Below, one piece after another: positions 41,592-49,893 of a stretch of 64,000 nucleotides of DNA (positions are counted from its first letter, which is position 1; each line of letters opens with the position of its first letter). A model generated the notes under the pieces. That model searched no databases. It saw only the letters and a list, made by a program, of their open reading frames with translations, and was not told the origin of the DNA. A program made the position numbers and the translations under genes. The stretch comes from an uncultured Eubacterium sp. Its GTDB lineage: Bacteria; Bacillota; Clostridia; Lachnospirales; Lachnospiraceae. The stretch covers positions 1 through 64,000 of the forward strand of contig CAJUBQ010000012.1 of assembly GCA_910584595.1 (NCBI GenBank), given 5' to 3'.

Positions 41592-42947
41592 TTACATTTC
41601 TTCCTCTGCTTTCTCTTTCTCTGCCTTCTCTTCCTCCTGATCGTCAGAAGATTTTTCATCTGCATACTTTCCATACCAAAGCGCGTTACCTGCGGGCTCT
41701 ACACCTGTTGCTTCTATATAGACTTTTGTCTCGACCGGCAGCTTTTTTTTCTCCAGAAAGAAATGTACAATCTTTTGCACAATATAATATATCACTGCAA
41801 AGACCGGACATCCAAGCAGCATTCCCATCACACCGAACAATCCGCTTCCTACCAAAATTGCAAACATAACCCAAAACGAAGATAAACCTGTAGAATCCCC
41901 TAAAATTTTGGGGCCGATAATATTACCGTCAATCTGTTGTAAAATCACAACAAAAATAACAAAATAAACTGCATACAACGGATCTACGAGTAAAATCAAA
42001 AATGCACTCGGTATTGCTCCAATAAATGGTCCGAAAAACGGAATAATATTTGTAACACCGACAATCACACTGACCAGAAGCGTATACGGCATTTTAATAA
42101 TACATAATACAATATAACAAATAATTCCAATAATCAGTGAATCCAGCAGCTTTCCTTTAATAAATCCGCCAAAAATCTCATTTGTCGTATGAAATACCTG
42201 TATTACCTGATTTGCCGCACGTGCCGGAAGCAATGCAAAAATGATTTTTTTTGTCTGCCCCTCAAAGCTTTCTTTCTCACACATGACATAAATGGAAACA
42301 ACAAGCCCTATGACAAGATTTTTAAATACATTCAGCACATTCAGCACACCGCTTGTAACTGTTGCAACATAGTCTTTTGTCTGTGGCAGCAGCGAATTTT
42401 TTAAAAAATCTTCCATCCAGTCTGCAGCTGTCATCAAATATTCTTCCACAACAGCTATGATCTTTTGGTTTCCATACTCCCAGTCATTTAAGTGAACAAT
42501 AAACGAATTAATTTGCGCCGGTAAAGTATCTACTAAATTCGATATATTTGCTGAGATCTCCGGAATTACCATAGATATGAGCAAAACAATCACAAATATA
42601 AAAACAAGCACAGCCAAAATACTCGAAATCGTACGTATCATCCGTCGCAGTTTTTTGTTGGCGCCTTTTCGATCTGCCAGCTTTAATAAAAATTTTTCAA
42701 AAAACATCATAATCGGATTAATCAGATACCCAATCGCAAGACCGTATAAAATCGGCTGTGCAATTCCGACAAACATATGAAATACTGTCTTAATGTCCTG
42801 AAAACGAAACAATAAGCATACAACCAAAATGCAGCAGCTAAATACAATAAAACAAGTCAGTCCCATTGCCAGGTACGGACGGATATTCCAATCCGAACCT
42901 GACTTTAACTGCTGCCGTATCGTTTGTTTTTTCTCGTCTTTTTCCAT
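41592..42947 (-). CDS. AI-2E family membrane transporter
   Basis: This 451-residue protein has about eight membrane helices and the AI-2E (UPF0118) signature: LAMGLTCFIVFSCCILVVCLL near the start, the central SNLVDTLPAQINSFI region, and the C-terminal TNIIPFFGPFIGAIPSAFLILLVDPLYAVYFVIFVVILQQIDGNIIGPKILG pattern. Members export small molecules or ions; the autoinducer name is historical. The C-terminal tail is acidic and Lys/Glu-rich, after the last helix. It starts 14 nt after the hydratase stop and is the last gene of that operon. Confidence 0.92.
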   Translation of the reverse strand: MEKDEKKQTIRQQLKSGSDWNIRPYLAMGLTCFIVFSCCILVVCLLFRFQDIKTVFHMFVGIAQPILYGLAIGYLINPIMMFFEKFLLKLADRKGANKKLRRMIRTISSILAVLVFIFVIVLLISMVIPEISANISNLVDTLPAQINSFIVHLNDWEYGNQKIIAVVEEYLMTAADWMEDFLKNSLLPQTKDYVATVTSGVLNVLNVFKNLVIGLVVSIYVMCEKESFEGQTKKIIFALLPARAANQVIQVFHTTNEIFGGFIKGKLLDSLIIGIICYIVLCIIKMPYTLLVSVIVGVTNIIPFFGPFIGAIPSAFLILLVDPLYAVYFVIFVVILQQIDGNIIGPKILGDSTGLSSFWVMFAILVGSGLFGVMGMLLGCPVFAVIYYIVQKIVHFFLEKKKLPVETKVYIEATGVEPAGNALWYGKYADEKSSDDQEEEKAEKEKAEEEM

Positions 42948-42961
42948 ATTCCTGCACCGTT

Positions 42962-45259
42962 TTATTTCCTGTTAAAATTAATCAGACAGCCTTTCAATAT
43001 AATTTCGCGTTCATCATCTGTCAGTTCCCCCAGCGTCATATGAAACTCCTGCAAACTGTTATCTTTTACCGCATATGCTATAATATCCGCAGCCTTCTCT
43101 TCTACCGCTTTACGGATATCCGGCAAAAACAGATAATCACCATTAGCAAACGGAAGGCCATCTGTCTGATTTCCTTGTTGAATTAACAATGGAAGCATTC
43201 CCCAGTTAATCAAATTAGAACGATATCTCTTTGTCGCATATTCATGCGCAATATTTGCCCAGCCCCCTAATACTTTCTGACAAGAGGCTGCCTGCTCACG
43301 TGCAGAACCATCGCCCGGCTTTACTGCAAAAATTGTACTTCCGATACCGGTATTGCTCTCATTCGCATTTGGAAACTTCTGTAATATTACATCAACCGCA
43401 TCTTTTAATTCCGGCAGCGCTTCATAAGGATGACCGCCGTCTTCTCTTACCTTTTCTGCTTTTTGCACTTCTTTCGCACGTCCTACATAAGCAGGATCTT
43501 TTCTGGATAAAGTGAACTCTGCCAATCCAAGCGGATTTGAACGGTAAGAAGAAGTCTCCCCAGATGGAATTAATTCATCCGTTGTCGTAACCGGATCGTG
43601 AATCTCTGATACAACTTTTAACAGCAAGTGCTCTGTCAACGCACACATCTTTGGCCAGTCTTTGATATTTGGCCCCATTTTTACTTCTACAGAAGAATCT
43701 GCCTGACCATGACTGTCAAACACACGATTTTGGTAAATCGTACGGTCAAAGAAATATTTTGGCTTTGTAAAATTCACATCCACCTCTGTCGCAGCAGTCA
43801 GATAACCTTTATTTGCAGCTGTTGCAGCAATGGACCTTGCATCCATCAATGCTACGGATGCTATCTGTCCGCTTTGTACTTTAGAACCTTCACGATTCGG
43901 GAAGTTCCTTGTAGAATGACGAATGGAAAAACCGTTATTTGCAGGCGTATCTCCGGCGCCAAAACAAGGTCCGCAAAACGCTGTCTTCATCACTCCTCCT
44001 GCAGCCATGATCTTAGCCGCAGCCCCGTTGCGTACCAGCTCCATATAGACCGGCATACTGGCAGGGTATACACTCAGCGTAAATTCATCTGCTCCGATAC
44101 CTGCGCCATCCAAAATATCCGCCGCATCACAAATATTTTCAAATCCGCCTCCTGCGCATCCTGCAATAATACCCTGATCTACATACAATCTGCCATCACG
44201 TACTTTTTCTTTCAAATTCAAATCCACCGCACCATTAAAACTAACCTGCGCCTTCTTCTCACAATCAGCAAGAATGTCCATCAAGTTATGATTCAATTCT
44301 TCGATTGTATATGCATTACTCGGATGGAACGGCATTGCTATCATCGGTTTTACCGTACTTAAATCCAGTTCAATCATTCCATCATAATAAGCCGTATTTC
44401 CCGGATTTAACTCTGCATATTCATCTGTACGGCCATGAATCTCATAAAATTCTTTCACCTGTTCATCTGTTTTCCAAATAGAAGACAGACAAGTCGTTTC
44501 CGTAGTCATAACATCTATGCCAATACGAAAATCTACGCTCAAATTGGCGACGCCAGGCCCTACAAACTCCATAACCTTATTTTTTACATATCCATTCGCA
44601 AATACCTCTTTAATGATTGCGATTGCAATATCCTGCGGACCGACTCCCTTTTCCGGTGTTCCTGTAAGATAAACGCCGACTACTTCCGGCATATTAATAT
44701 CATATGTCTGGCTTAACAGCTGTTTTACCAACTCAGGACCGCCTTCTCCCATAGCCATCGTTCCTAACGCTCCATAACGGGTATGAGAATCAGAACCGAG
44801 TATCATTTTTCCTCCGCCGGCCAGCATTTCTCTTGCAAACTGATGAATCACTGCCTGATGAGGCGGCACATAGATTCCGCCATATCTTTTTGCACAAGAC
44901 AATCCAAACATATGGTCATCTTCATTAATCGTACCGCCTACCGCACACAAACTATTATGACAGTTTGTCAATACATATGGAATCGGAAACTTTTCTAATC
45001 CTGAAGCTCGTGCTGTTTGAATAATCCCTACAAACGTAATATCATGAGATGTCAGCTTATCAAATTTAATCTGAAGCTTCTCCATATTTCCTGACTTATT
45101 GTGTTCCTCTAAAATATGGTAAGCAATCGTCTGCTTTTTCGCCAGCGCCGGTGTAACCTCACTGCCTGTCTTTGCTTTTAAAACCGAGGCTGCATCCGGA
45201 GTATCTTCAACAAGCTCCATACCATTTATCAAATACACGCCTTTGTCATAAAGTTTCAT
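42962..45259 (-). CDS. Aconitase-family hydratase, 765 aa
   Basis: The protein belongs to the aconitase superfamily of 4Fe-4S hydratases, most like the uncharacterised YbhJ-type 'hydratase' group. Key segments are LTNCHNSLCAVGG near residue 100, GSDSHTRYGALGTMAMGEGG (about 154-173), GIIAGCAGGGFENI in place of the SCT cysteine region, and AFCGPCFGAGDTPANNG with the Cys pair. The swivel domain has GDGSAREQAASCQKVLGG and RYRSNLINWGMLPL. Cluster cysteines appear present, so it is probably active, but the substrate is not aconitate with certainty. It lies between the coiled-coil protein and the AI-2E transporter genes. Confidence 0.88.
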   Translation of the reverse strand: MKLYDKGVYLINGMELVEDTPDAASVLKAKTGSEVTPALAKKQTIAYHILEEHNKSGNMEKLQIKFDKLTSHDITFVGIIQTARASGLEKFPIPYVLTNCHNSLCAVGGTINEDDHMFGLSCAKRYGGIYVPPHQAVIHQFAREMLAGGGKMILGSDSHTRYGALGTMAMGEGGPELVKQLLSQTYDINMPEVVGVYLTGTPEKGVGPQDIAIAIIKEVFANGYVKNKVMEFVGPGVANLSVDFRIGIDVMTTETTCLSSIWKTDEQVKEFYEIHGRTDEYAELNPGNTAYYDGMIELDLSTVKPMIAMPFHPSNAYTIEELNHNLMDILADCEKKAQVSFNGAVDLNLKEKVRDGRLYVDQGIIAGCAGGGFENICDAADILDGAGIGADEFTLSVYPASMPVYMELVRNGAAAKIMAAGGVMKTAFCGPCFGAGDTPANNGFSIRHSTRNFPNREGSKVQSGQIASVALMDARSIAATAANKGYLTAATEVDVNFTKPKYFFDRTIYQNRVFDSHGQADSSVEVKMGPNIKDWPKMCALTEHLLLKVVSEIHDPVTTTDELIPSGETSSYRSNPLGLAEFTLSRKDPAYVGRAKEVQKAEKVREDGGHPYEALPELKDAVDVILQKFPNANESNTGIGSTIFAVKPGDGSAREQAASCQKVLGGWANIAHEYATKRYRSNLINWGMLPLLIQQGNQTDGLPFANGDYLFLPDIRKAVEEKAADIIAYAVKDNSLQEFHMTLGELTDDEREIILKGCLINFNRK

Positions 45260-45280
45260 ATCATAATATCCTCCTTGCGT

Positions 45281-46441
45281 TTATAATAAAGTCTTCTTTT
45301 TTCCCATTAACCGATCTAATAATGATAGTTTTTCATTATGAGACTGTTTCATTTCTTCTGTCTCTTCATTTTTTTGTTTAAAATATTCCGCATCCAGATT
45401 TACCTTAATCTCAGCTGTCTCAGACGCTTCCTGGACTGACTGCCCGGCTGTATCTGTTGTATTTTCTGACGGCTGTCTGCTTGCCGGCTGTTCAGATTGA
45501 TCTGTTCGTTCACCCACAGCTCCCCGTTCATCATCTGTCTGATCCGCTGCCGTCTGTTTTCCTGTCTCCCCTGCTGCATGTTCCTGATTTGCCTTAGATT
45601 GTCCGCTTACTTCTTCTGTTTCACTAACAGCCGTTTTCTCTTGACTTATACTATTTTCCTGTCCGGCTTGCTGCTGTTGTGCTTTTTTCGTATTCTTATC
45701 TGATTTTTTATCTTCTGTAAATAATTGCTGAATATCTTCCGCCGCCTTTTTTAAAGTAGTCTCTATCACGCCTTCATCTTCTAACGGCTGCATGAATTCT
45801 TCTTCTACTATTGTCTGCTTTTCCTCTTCTTTTTCGAATGGAATGCCTGCTTTTCGAAAATATTCTTCATTGATTTTTATTTCCGGTTTTATCACTGTAT
45901 GCTTTTCACCGAAATTTTCTAATGTCTTTCTGCCCTTTTTCTCTGCCCGTTCACGTTCAATCTCACGATTACGCTCCTCAATCAGCCTTAAATACTTTTC
46001 CGTATCTGCTAACAACTGAAGCTGGCTCTTTAATTCCAGCTGATTTTCCCGGATTGTCTCCTGCTGCATCTTAATATTTTTTTGAAATTCCCGATACATC
46101 CGATCTACTGTTGCATCTGCTTCATCTACCATTACATTCAAATGATTAAGCGCTTCTTCTGTATATAAGACTGATGCTGCATAAATATCCTCCGCCTGAC
46201 GGCTGGCATCCCAGATAATCTTGTCGCCCTCCTTCTTTTTTTCCCGCATTGCCCGATCTCTGCTCTGCTGAGTCAGCTCATATTCATCCATAATCTCATA
46301 GATGCTTGCATTCAGGCGGTCAATCAAATTAAAAATATCCTGCTTTCTGACGATGATCCGGTCCGTATCATACGTCTCACTCTTGGAAATCATCACATGT
46401 ATATCTCTAAGTACATTTTCAAGTCTGTCCTGTGAGCTCAT
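45281..46441 (-). CDS. DivIVA-like coiled-coil protein, 386 aa
   Basis: The N-terminal half (about 1-190) is one long coiled coil (VRKQDIFNLIDRLNASIYEIMDEYELT, QAEDIYAASVLYTEEALNHLNVMVDEADATVDRMYREF, EIERERAEKKGRKT). The C-terminal half is a disordered Gln/Thr/Ser/Glu-rich region with KNTKKAQQQQAGQ and EETEEMKQSHNE. It has no membrane segment. It resembles DivIVA-type or V-ATPase stalk-like coiled-coil proteins annotated in Lachnospiraceae; the role is unknown. It sits 15 nt after the PurM-like gene and 21 nt before the hydratase gene, so it is co-expressed with both. Confidence 0.7.
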   Translation of the reverse strand: MSSQDRLENVLRDIHVMISKSETYDTDRIIVRKQDIFNLIDRLNASIYEIMDEYELTQQSRDRAMREKKKEGDKIIWDASRQAEDIYAASVLYTEEALNHLNVMVDEADATVDRMYREFQKNIKMQQETIRENQLELKSQLQLLADTEKYLRLIEERNREIERERAEKKGRKTLENFGEKHTVIKPEIKINEEYFRKAGIPFEKEEEKQTIVEEEFMQPLEDEGVIETTLKKAAEDIQQLFTEDKKSDKNTKKAQQQQAGQENSISQEKTAVSETEEVSGQSKANQEHAAGETGKQTAADQTDDERGAVGERTDQSEQPASRQPSENTTDTAGQSVQEASETAEIKVNLDAEYFKQKNEETEEMKQSHNEKLSLLDRLMGKKKTLL

Positions 46442-46456
46442 CTATTCGCCTCTTTT

Positions 46457-47398
46457 CTACTCCAGATATCGGATCAAATCCTGTTCAGTCTCCACCAGCC
46501 CAAGAAAAATCGGACTTTCGCCTGCTTCTTCCAGAAATTCAGCTGCCTTATCAGCAACGTCTTCCGCTACAATCAATAACATACCAATACCCATATTAAA
46601 CGTCTGACGCATCTGCTGAATATCTATATTACCGTCTTTATGAAGCATCTGATATAACGGAGGTATTGTATCCATCCTTCGTTTGACAACGGCGCCATAT
46701 TTTTCATGTAGCAGCAGACGCAGCGCCCGGTCCAGACCACCATGTGCAACCTGTATGCATGATTTCACTTCTATCCCTGATTCCAACAGATGTTCCATAC
46801 ATGCCCGGTACATTTTCGTAGGCCGTAACAACTGCTCTCCAAGCGTACTGCCCAGCATATCATAATAGACTTCCATCGTCCCTTTTGTTAGAAACAGCTG
46901 TTTTCTGGCTAATACATACCCATTGTTATGTAAGCCGTCTGAAGGAAGACCAAGTATTACATCACCGCTTGCGAGTCTGGAACTGCCTATTTTTTTCTTA
47001 CGATCCAAAATGCCTGCAATAAATCCAGCCAGCTCATACTGGTCAAATGCATATTTATCCGGCAGCTCAGCTATCTCACAGCCTGCAAACTGAATATGCG
47101 CCTGTTCACATCCTTGTGTGATGCCATCCTCAATAATTCTGACTTTATCAGCGCGCGGTCTTACACATGAAATGTTTGCATAAAAGAACAACGGTTCTGC
47201 TCCGAGCGCTGACATATCATTCACACAAGCAGCCACACAGTCATATCCTATTTTGTCCATTTTATCCATTTCTGATGCAATATATAACTTGCCGCTCAAG
47301 CCATTAGCCTTGGACACTAAGGTCGGCTGGCTCATTGTACGAAAACGATCGAGTAGAATCTCATTTTCCAAATTTTTTAATCCAAATTTTTCTCTCAA
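46457..47398 (-). CDS. PurM/AIR-synthase-related protein, 313 aa
   Basis: The fold is that of phosphoribosylaminoimidazole synthetase (PurM). Homologous segments are EMDKMDKIGYDCVAACVNDMSALGAEPLFF, AGCEIAELPDKYAFDQYELAGFIAG, GLPSDGLHNNGYVLARK and FNMGIGMLLIV. Several PurM landmarks differ: GVGTKL is GLSGKL, GGETAEMPG is AGCEIAELPD, and the N-terminus is shorter than usual. This looks like a PurM paralogue of unknown substrate, not the purine pathway enzyme. The start codon is TTG at 47398, with AGGACAGG upstream. It heads the operon with the coiled-coil, hydratase and AI-2E genes. Confidence 0.75.
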   Translation of the reverse strand: MREKFGLKNLENEILLDRFRTMSQPTLVSKANGLSGKLYIASEMDKMDKIGYDCVAACVNDMSALGAEPLFFYANISCVRPRADKVRIIEDGITQGCEQAHIQFAGCEIAELPDKYAFDQYELAGFIAGILDRKKKIGSSRLASGDVILGLPSDGLHNNGYVLARKQLFLTKGTMEVYYDMLGSTLGEQLLRPTKMYRACMEHLLESGIEVKSCIQVAHGGLDRALRLLLHEKYGAVVKRRMDTIPPLYQMLHKDGNIDIQQMRQTFNMGIGMLLIVAEDVADKAAEFLEEAGESPIFLGLVETEQDLIRYLE

Positions 47399-47561
47399 CT
47401 TCCTGTCCTGCCTTTATTTTATATTGATTCACTGTTATCATCTCCTGTATTTTATTGACAACAATAGGCAGATCTAACAGGCAGCCCTGCTATGTGTCAT
47501 TTTTTCTGCTTACCTCTTATAACAGTTCAGATAAACCTGTATATTACTATCGTTTATCCTT

Positions 47562-48686
47562 TTATATATGAATCAGTTCATATTGATCCTGTCCAAGCCC
47601 AATCTTTACTGCATGTTCGATACAAGACTTCCATTCCGTATCCGGATGGGTCATATAAAAATGATCGTGTCCTTCCCCATGATGCGCATCTTCTTTCAAA
47701 TGATCGCTTAATATGCTTCCTTCTATCACAGGCATCCGATTGACAGCATCCGCGCAAGCCACGTCTAAAGCGACCGGATCAAAAGATGCAAACATACCGA
47801 CATCCGGGATAATCGGTATATCATTTTCTGCATGGCAGTCACAATTCGGCGATACATCACAAATCAGTGACACGTGAAAATTCGGCCGTCCTTTACACAC
47901 CGCCAGACTATATTCCGCCATCTTACAGTTCAGGCTCTTTACTGAAGATGATGAACTTGGCTGAATCACATCTTTTGGACAGACTGCCAGACATCTGCCG
48001 CAGCCCACACACTTGTCATGATCGATGTATGCTTTTTTATTTTCAATGATTGGGGCTCCATGAGCGCAAATACGCTGACAGCTGCCACAGCCGATACAGC
48101 CGTCCGGATTTTTTACATACGGTTTTCCATCATTATGCATCTCCATCTTACCGGCCCGAGAACCACAGCCCATTCCAATATTTTTCAGCGTACCGCCAAA
48201 TCCCGCCATTTCATGTCCCTTAAAATGTGTCAGTGTCAAAAAAACATCCGCATCCATAATTGCCGATCCTATTTTAGCTTCCCTGACATATTCTCCCTGA
48301 ATCGGAACAAGCGTCTCATCCGTTCCTTTCAGCCCGTCTCCAATCAATACATGACACCCGGTCGCATAAGGAGTAAATCCATTTAAATACGCCGTCTCTA
48401 TATGATCCAGCGCATTCTTTCTGCTGCCGACATACAGCGTATTGCAGTCCGTCAAAAACGGTTTTCCTCCGCATTCCTTTACCAAATCCGCCATTACTTT
48501 GGCATAATTTGGCCTTAAAAACGCCAGATTGCCATATTCTCCAAAATGAATCTTGATTGCTGTATATTTGTCTGTAAAATCAATCTCTTTCATACCTGCT
48601 GTGACCATTAATCTGCGAAGCTTCTGCAGCAGATTTTCATGGTCACTCGTTTTAAAAGAGGTGCAGTATACTTTCGATTTTTCCAT
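47562..48686 (-). CDS. DUF362 4Fe-4S protein
   Basis: The 374-residue protein combines the DUF362 domain (1-190, including TAIKIHFGEYGNLAFLRP, GGKPFLTDCNTLYVGSRKNA, FLTLTHFKGHEMAGFGGTLKNIGMG) with two 4Fe-4S clusters. These are CIGCGSCQRIC (starting near residue 197) and CVGCGRCLAVCPKD. The C-terminal FDPVALDVACADAVNRMP is typical of DUF362. The family is linked to iron-sulfur redox processes in anaerobes, but no reaction is established. It is monocistronic, with a promoter overlapped by a TTTGCA..TGCAAA palindrome, and diverges from the remnant module to the right. Confidence 0.9.
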   Translation of the reverse strand: MEKSKVYCTSFKTSDHENLLQKLRRLMVTAGMKEIDFTDKYTAIKIHFGEYGNLAFLRPNYAKVMADLVKECGGKPFLTDCNTLYVGSRKNALDHIETAYLNGFTPYATGCHVLIGDGLKGTDETLVPIQGEYVREAKIGSAIMDADVFLTLTHFKGHEMAGFGGTLKNIGMGCGSRAGKMEMHNDGKPYVKNPDGCIGCGSCQRICAHGAPIIENKKAYIDHDKCVGCGRCLAVCPKDVIQPSSSSSVKSLNCKMAEYSLAVCKGRPNFHVSLICDVSPNCDCHAENDIPIIPDVGMFASFDPVALDVACADAVNRMPVIEGSILSDHLKEDAHHGEGHDHFYMTHPDTEWKSCIEHAVKIGLGQDQYELIHI

Positions 48687-48735
48687 ATTGTCTCCTTTTT
48701 CTAAAAAATGCTGATAATGCCACTTATAAAGATTT

Positions 48736-48763
48736 ATTCTATCACATTTTTTGCATTTGCAAA
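48736..48763 (-). promoter_or_regulatory. Promoter of the DUF362 gene overlapped by a palindrome
   Basis: TTTGCA (48763-48758) and TAGAAT (48741-48736) on the minus strand are separated by 16 bp. The -35 box is half of the palindrome TTTGCA-TT-TGCAAA at 48750-48763, a possible operator. Confidence 0.5.
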
Positions 48764-48800
48764 ACTATTTACGAAGAGAAATATTATAAATCTTTTGTAA

Positions 48801-49202
48801 ATTTGTAATCTCTGCCCGAACGATTCAGTAATTTTGCTTCATTTTAAGTTCAAAAGAAAGAGATTAAAATCATTTTTAACAATGAATTCCAGCAATAGTA
48901 AATTTTTAGTTACTACACATAGTCCATATATTCTTTCTTCTGCCAATTTATTAATACAGTCAGCAATTGTTGAAAATCATCCTGCAGTCAGAAACGAAGA
49001 AACTGTCATAAAAAAGCAGCTTAGAATAGCACAAAAAAAAATAACAGCCTATAAAATTGACGAAAGCGACAAATATGTCCTGAAAAACATTATTGATAAA
49101 CCTTCCGGACTTATTGAATCTATAGAAATAGACTCAATATCTGAACAAATAAATGAAGAATCTGAAAAACTTGATATTTTGGAGATAAAATATGATTTGT
49201 AG
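48801..49202 (+). pseudogene. AAA ATPase remnant, C-terminal part only
   Basis: An open frame runs from 48801 (just after an in-frame TAA) to 49202. The best candidate start is TTG at 48834. The product contains SSNSKFLVTTHSPYILSSANLL, the switch-histidine region THSP of an AAA_15/AAA_21 ATPase. The Walker A and B motifs are absent, so only about the last 110-120 residues remain and the 5' part is lost. The C-terminus is charged (SEQINEESEKLDILEIKYDL). The sequence is much more AT-rich than neighbouring genes. It overlaps the next ORF by a few bases (start at 49192), as in an intact two-gene operon. Confidence 0.7.
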
Positions 49203-49685
49203 TCATTTACAGGATTGCTGTGCAGATGAACAATACACTTGCAAATACAAAAAACGCTGTATCGTATTCAACGATGATAGAAACCAGGCCGTTTGTACAG
49301 AAAAAAAGAAAAGATATAATCTTATTAATAATAAAAAAATAAAATTGCATGATATCATATGGATGGTGGTATTATTTGCAATGAACCGAATGTACAAAAA
49401 TGTGATTATTTATACGTGATTAATGATTCAGCCTTACCCACAGCGCTTTTTGTAGAATTAAAAGGAAATGATATTCGTCATGCAGTCAAACAAATTCAAG
49501 CATCTCTTGATATGTACGGTGAAAAACTAAACAAACGAATATGTGCAAGAATTATTTGCAGTTCTGTCCCACGAATGTACAATGATCCTTTATTTAAAAA
49601 CTTAAATAAGACACTTATGAAACAATATAATGGCAATCTGCATATATACGAAAAAAGTAAAGATGAGAAATACTCAGACATTTAA
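49192..49685 (+). pseudogene. Frameshifted small partner with 'ELK' nuclease-like motif
   Basis: Two overlapping frames together look like one protein of about 165 residues. Frame 49192-49419 encodes MICSHLQDCC..KRYNLINNKKIKLHDII. Frame 49359-49685 continues with MDGGIICNEPNVQKCDYLYVINDSALPTALFVELKGNDIRHAVKQI and the rest to 49685. The break is near 49357-49362 and needs a shift of one frame. CDYL followed by FVELKG is the acidic-residue plus E-x-K pattern of PD-(D/E)xK nucleases. It overlaps the ATPase remnant and is probably its decayed effector. If the shift is real, the protein is not made intact. Confidence 0.6.
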
Positions 49686-49807
49686 AAATGGACTCGTATC
49701 GTATGTAACATTCAGTTTTTGTTGTTTCATGAATTTCACATAAAATCAGAAAGGATAAATCATCTTATACGTAAATGGAACCCACTATTTACCGTTTAGG
49801 ATTAAAT

Positions 49808-49850
49808 AAAAATAACACAGACACCTTTCGGTATTGTCTGTGTTATTTTT
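49808..49850. terminator. Strong bidirectional terminator
   Basis: AAAAATAACACAGACA (49808-49823) and TGTCTGTGTTATTTTT (49835-49850) are perfect 16-bp reverse complements with an 11-nt loop, and T/A runs flank both sides. It ends the minus-strand wall protein gene (stop at 49894) and any plus-strand transcript of the remnant module. Confidence 0.9.
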
Positions 49851-49893
49851 ATCATGTAATATTATATTTATATAATATCCACATTTATAACTC

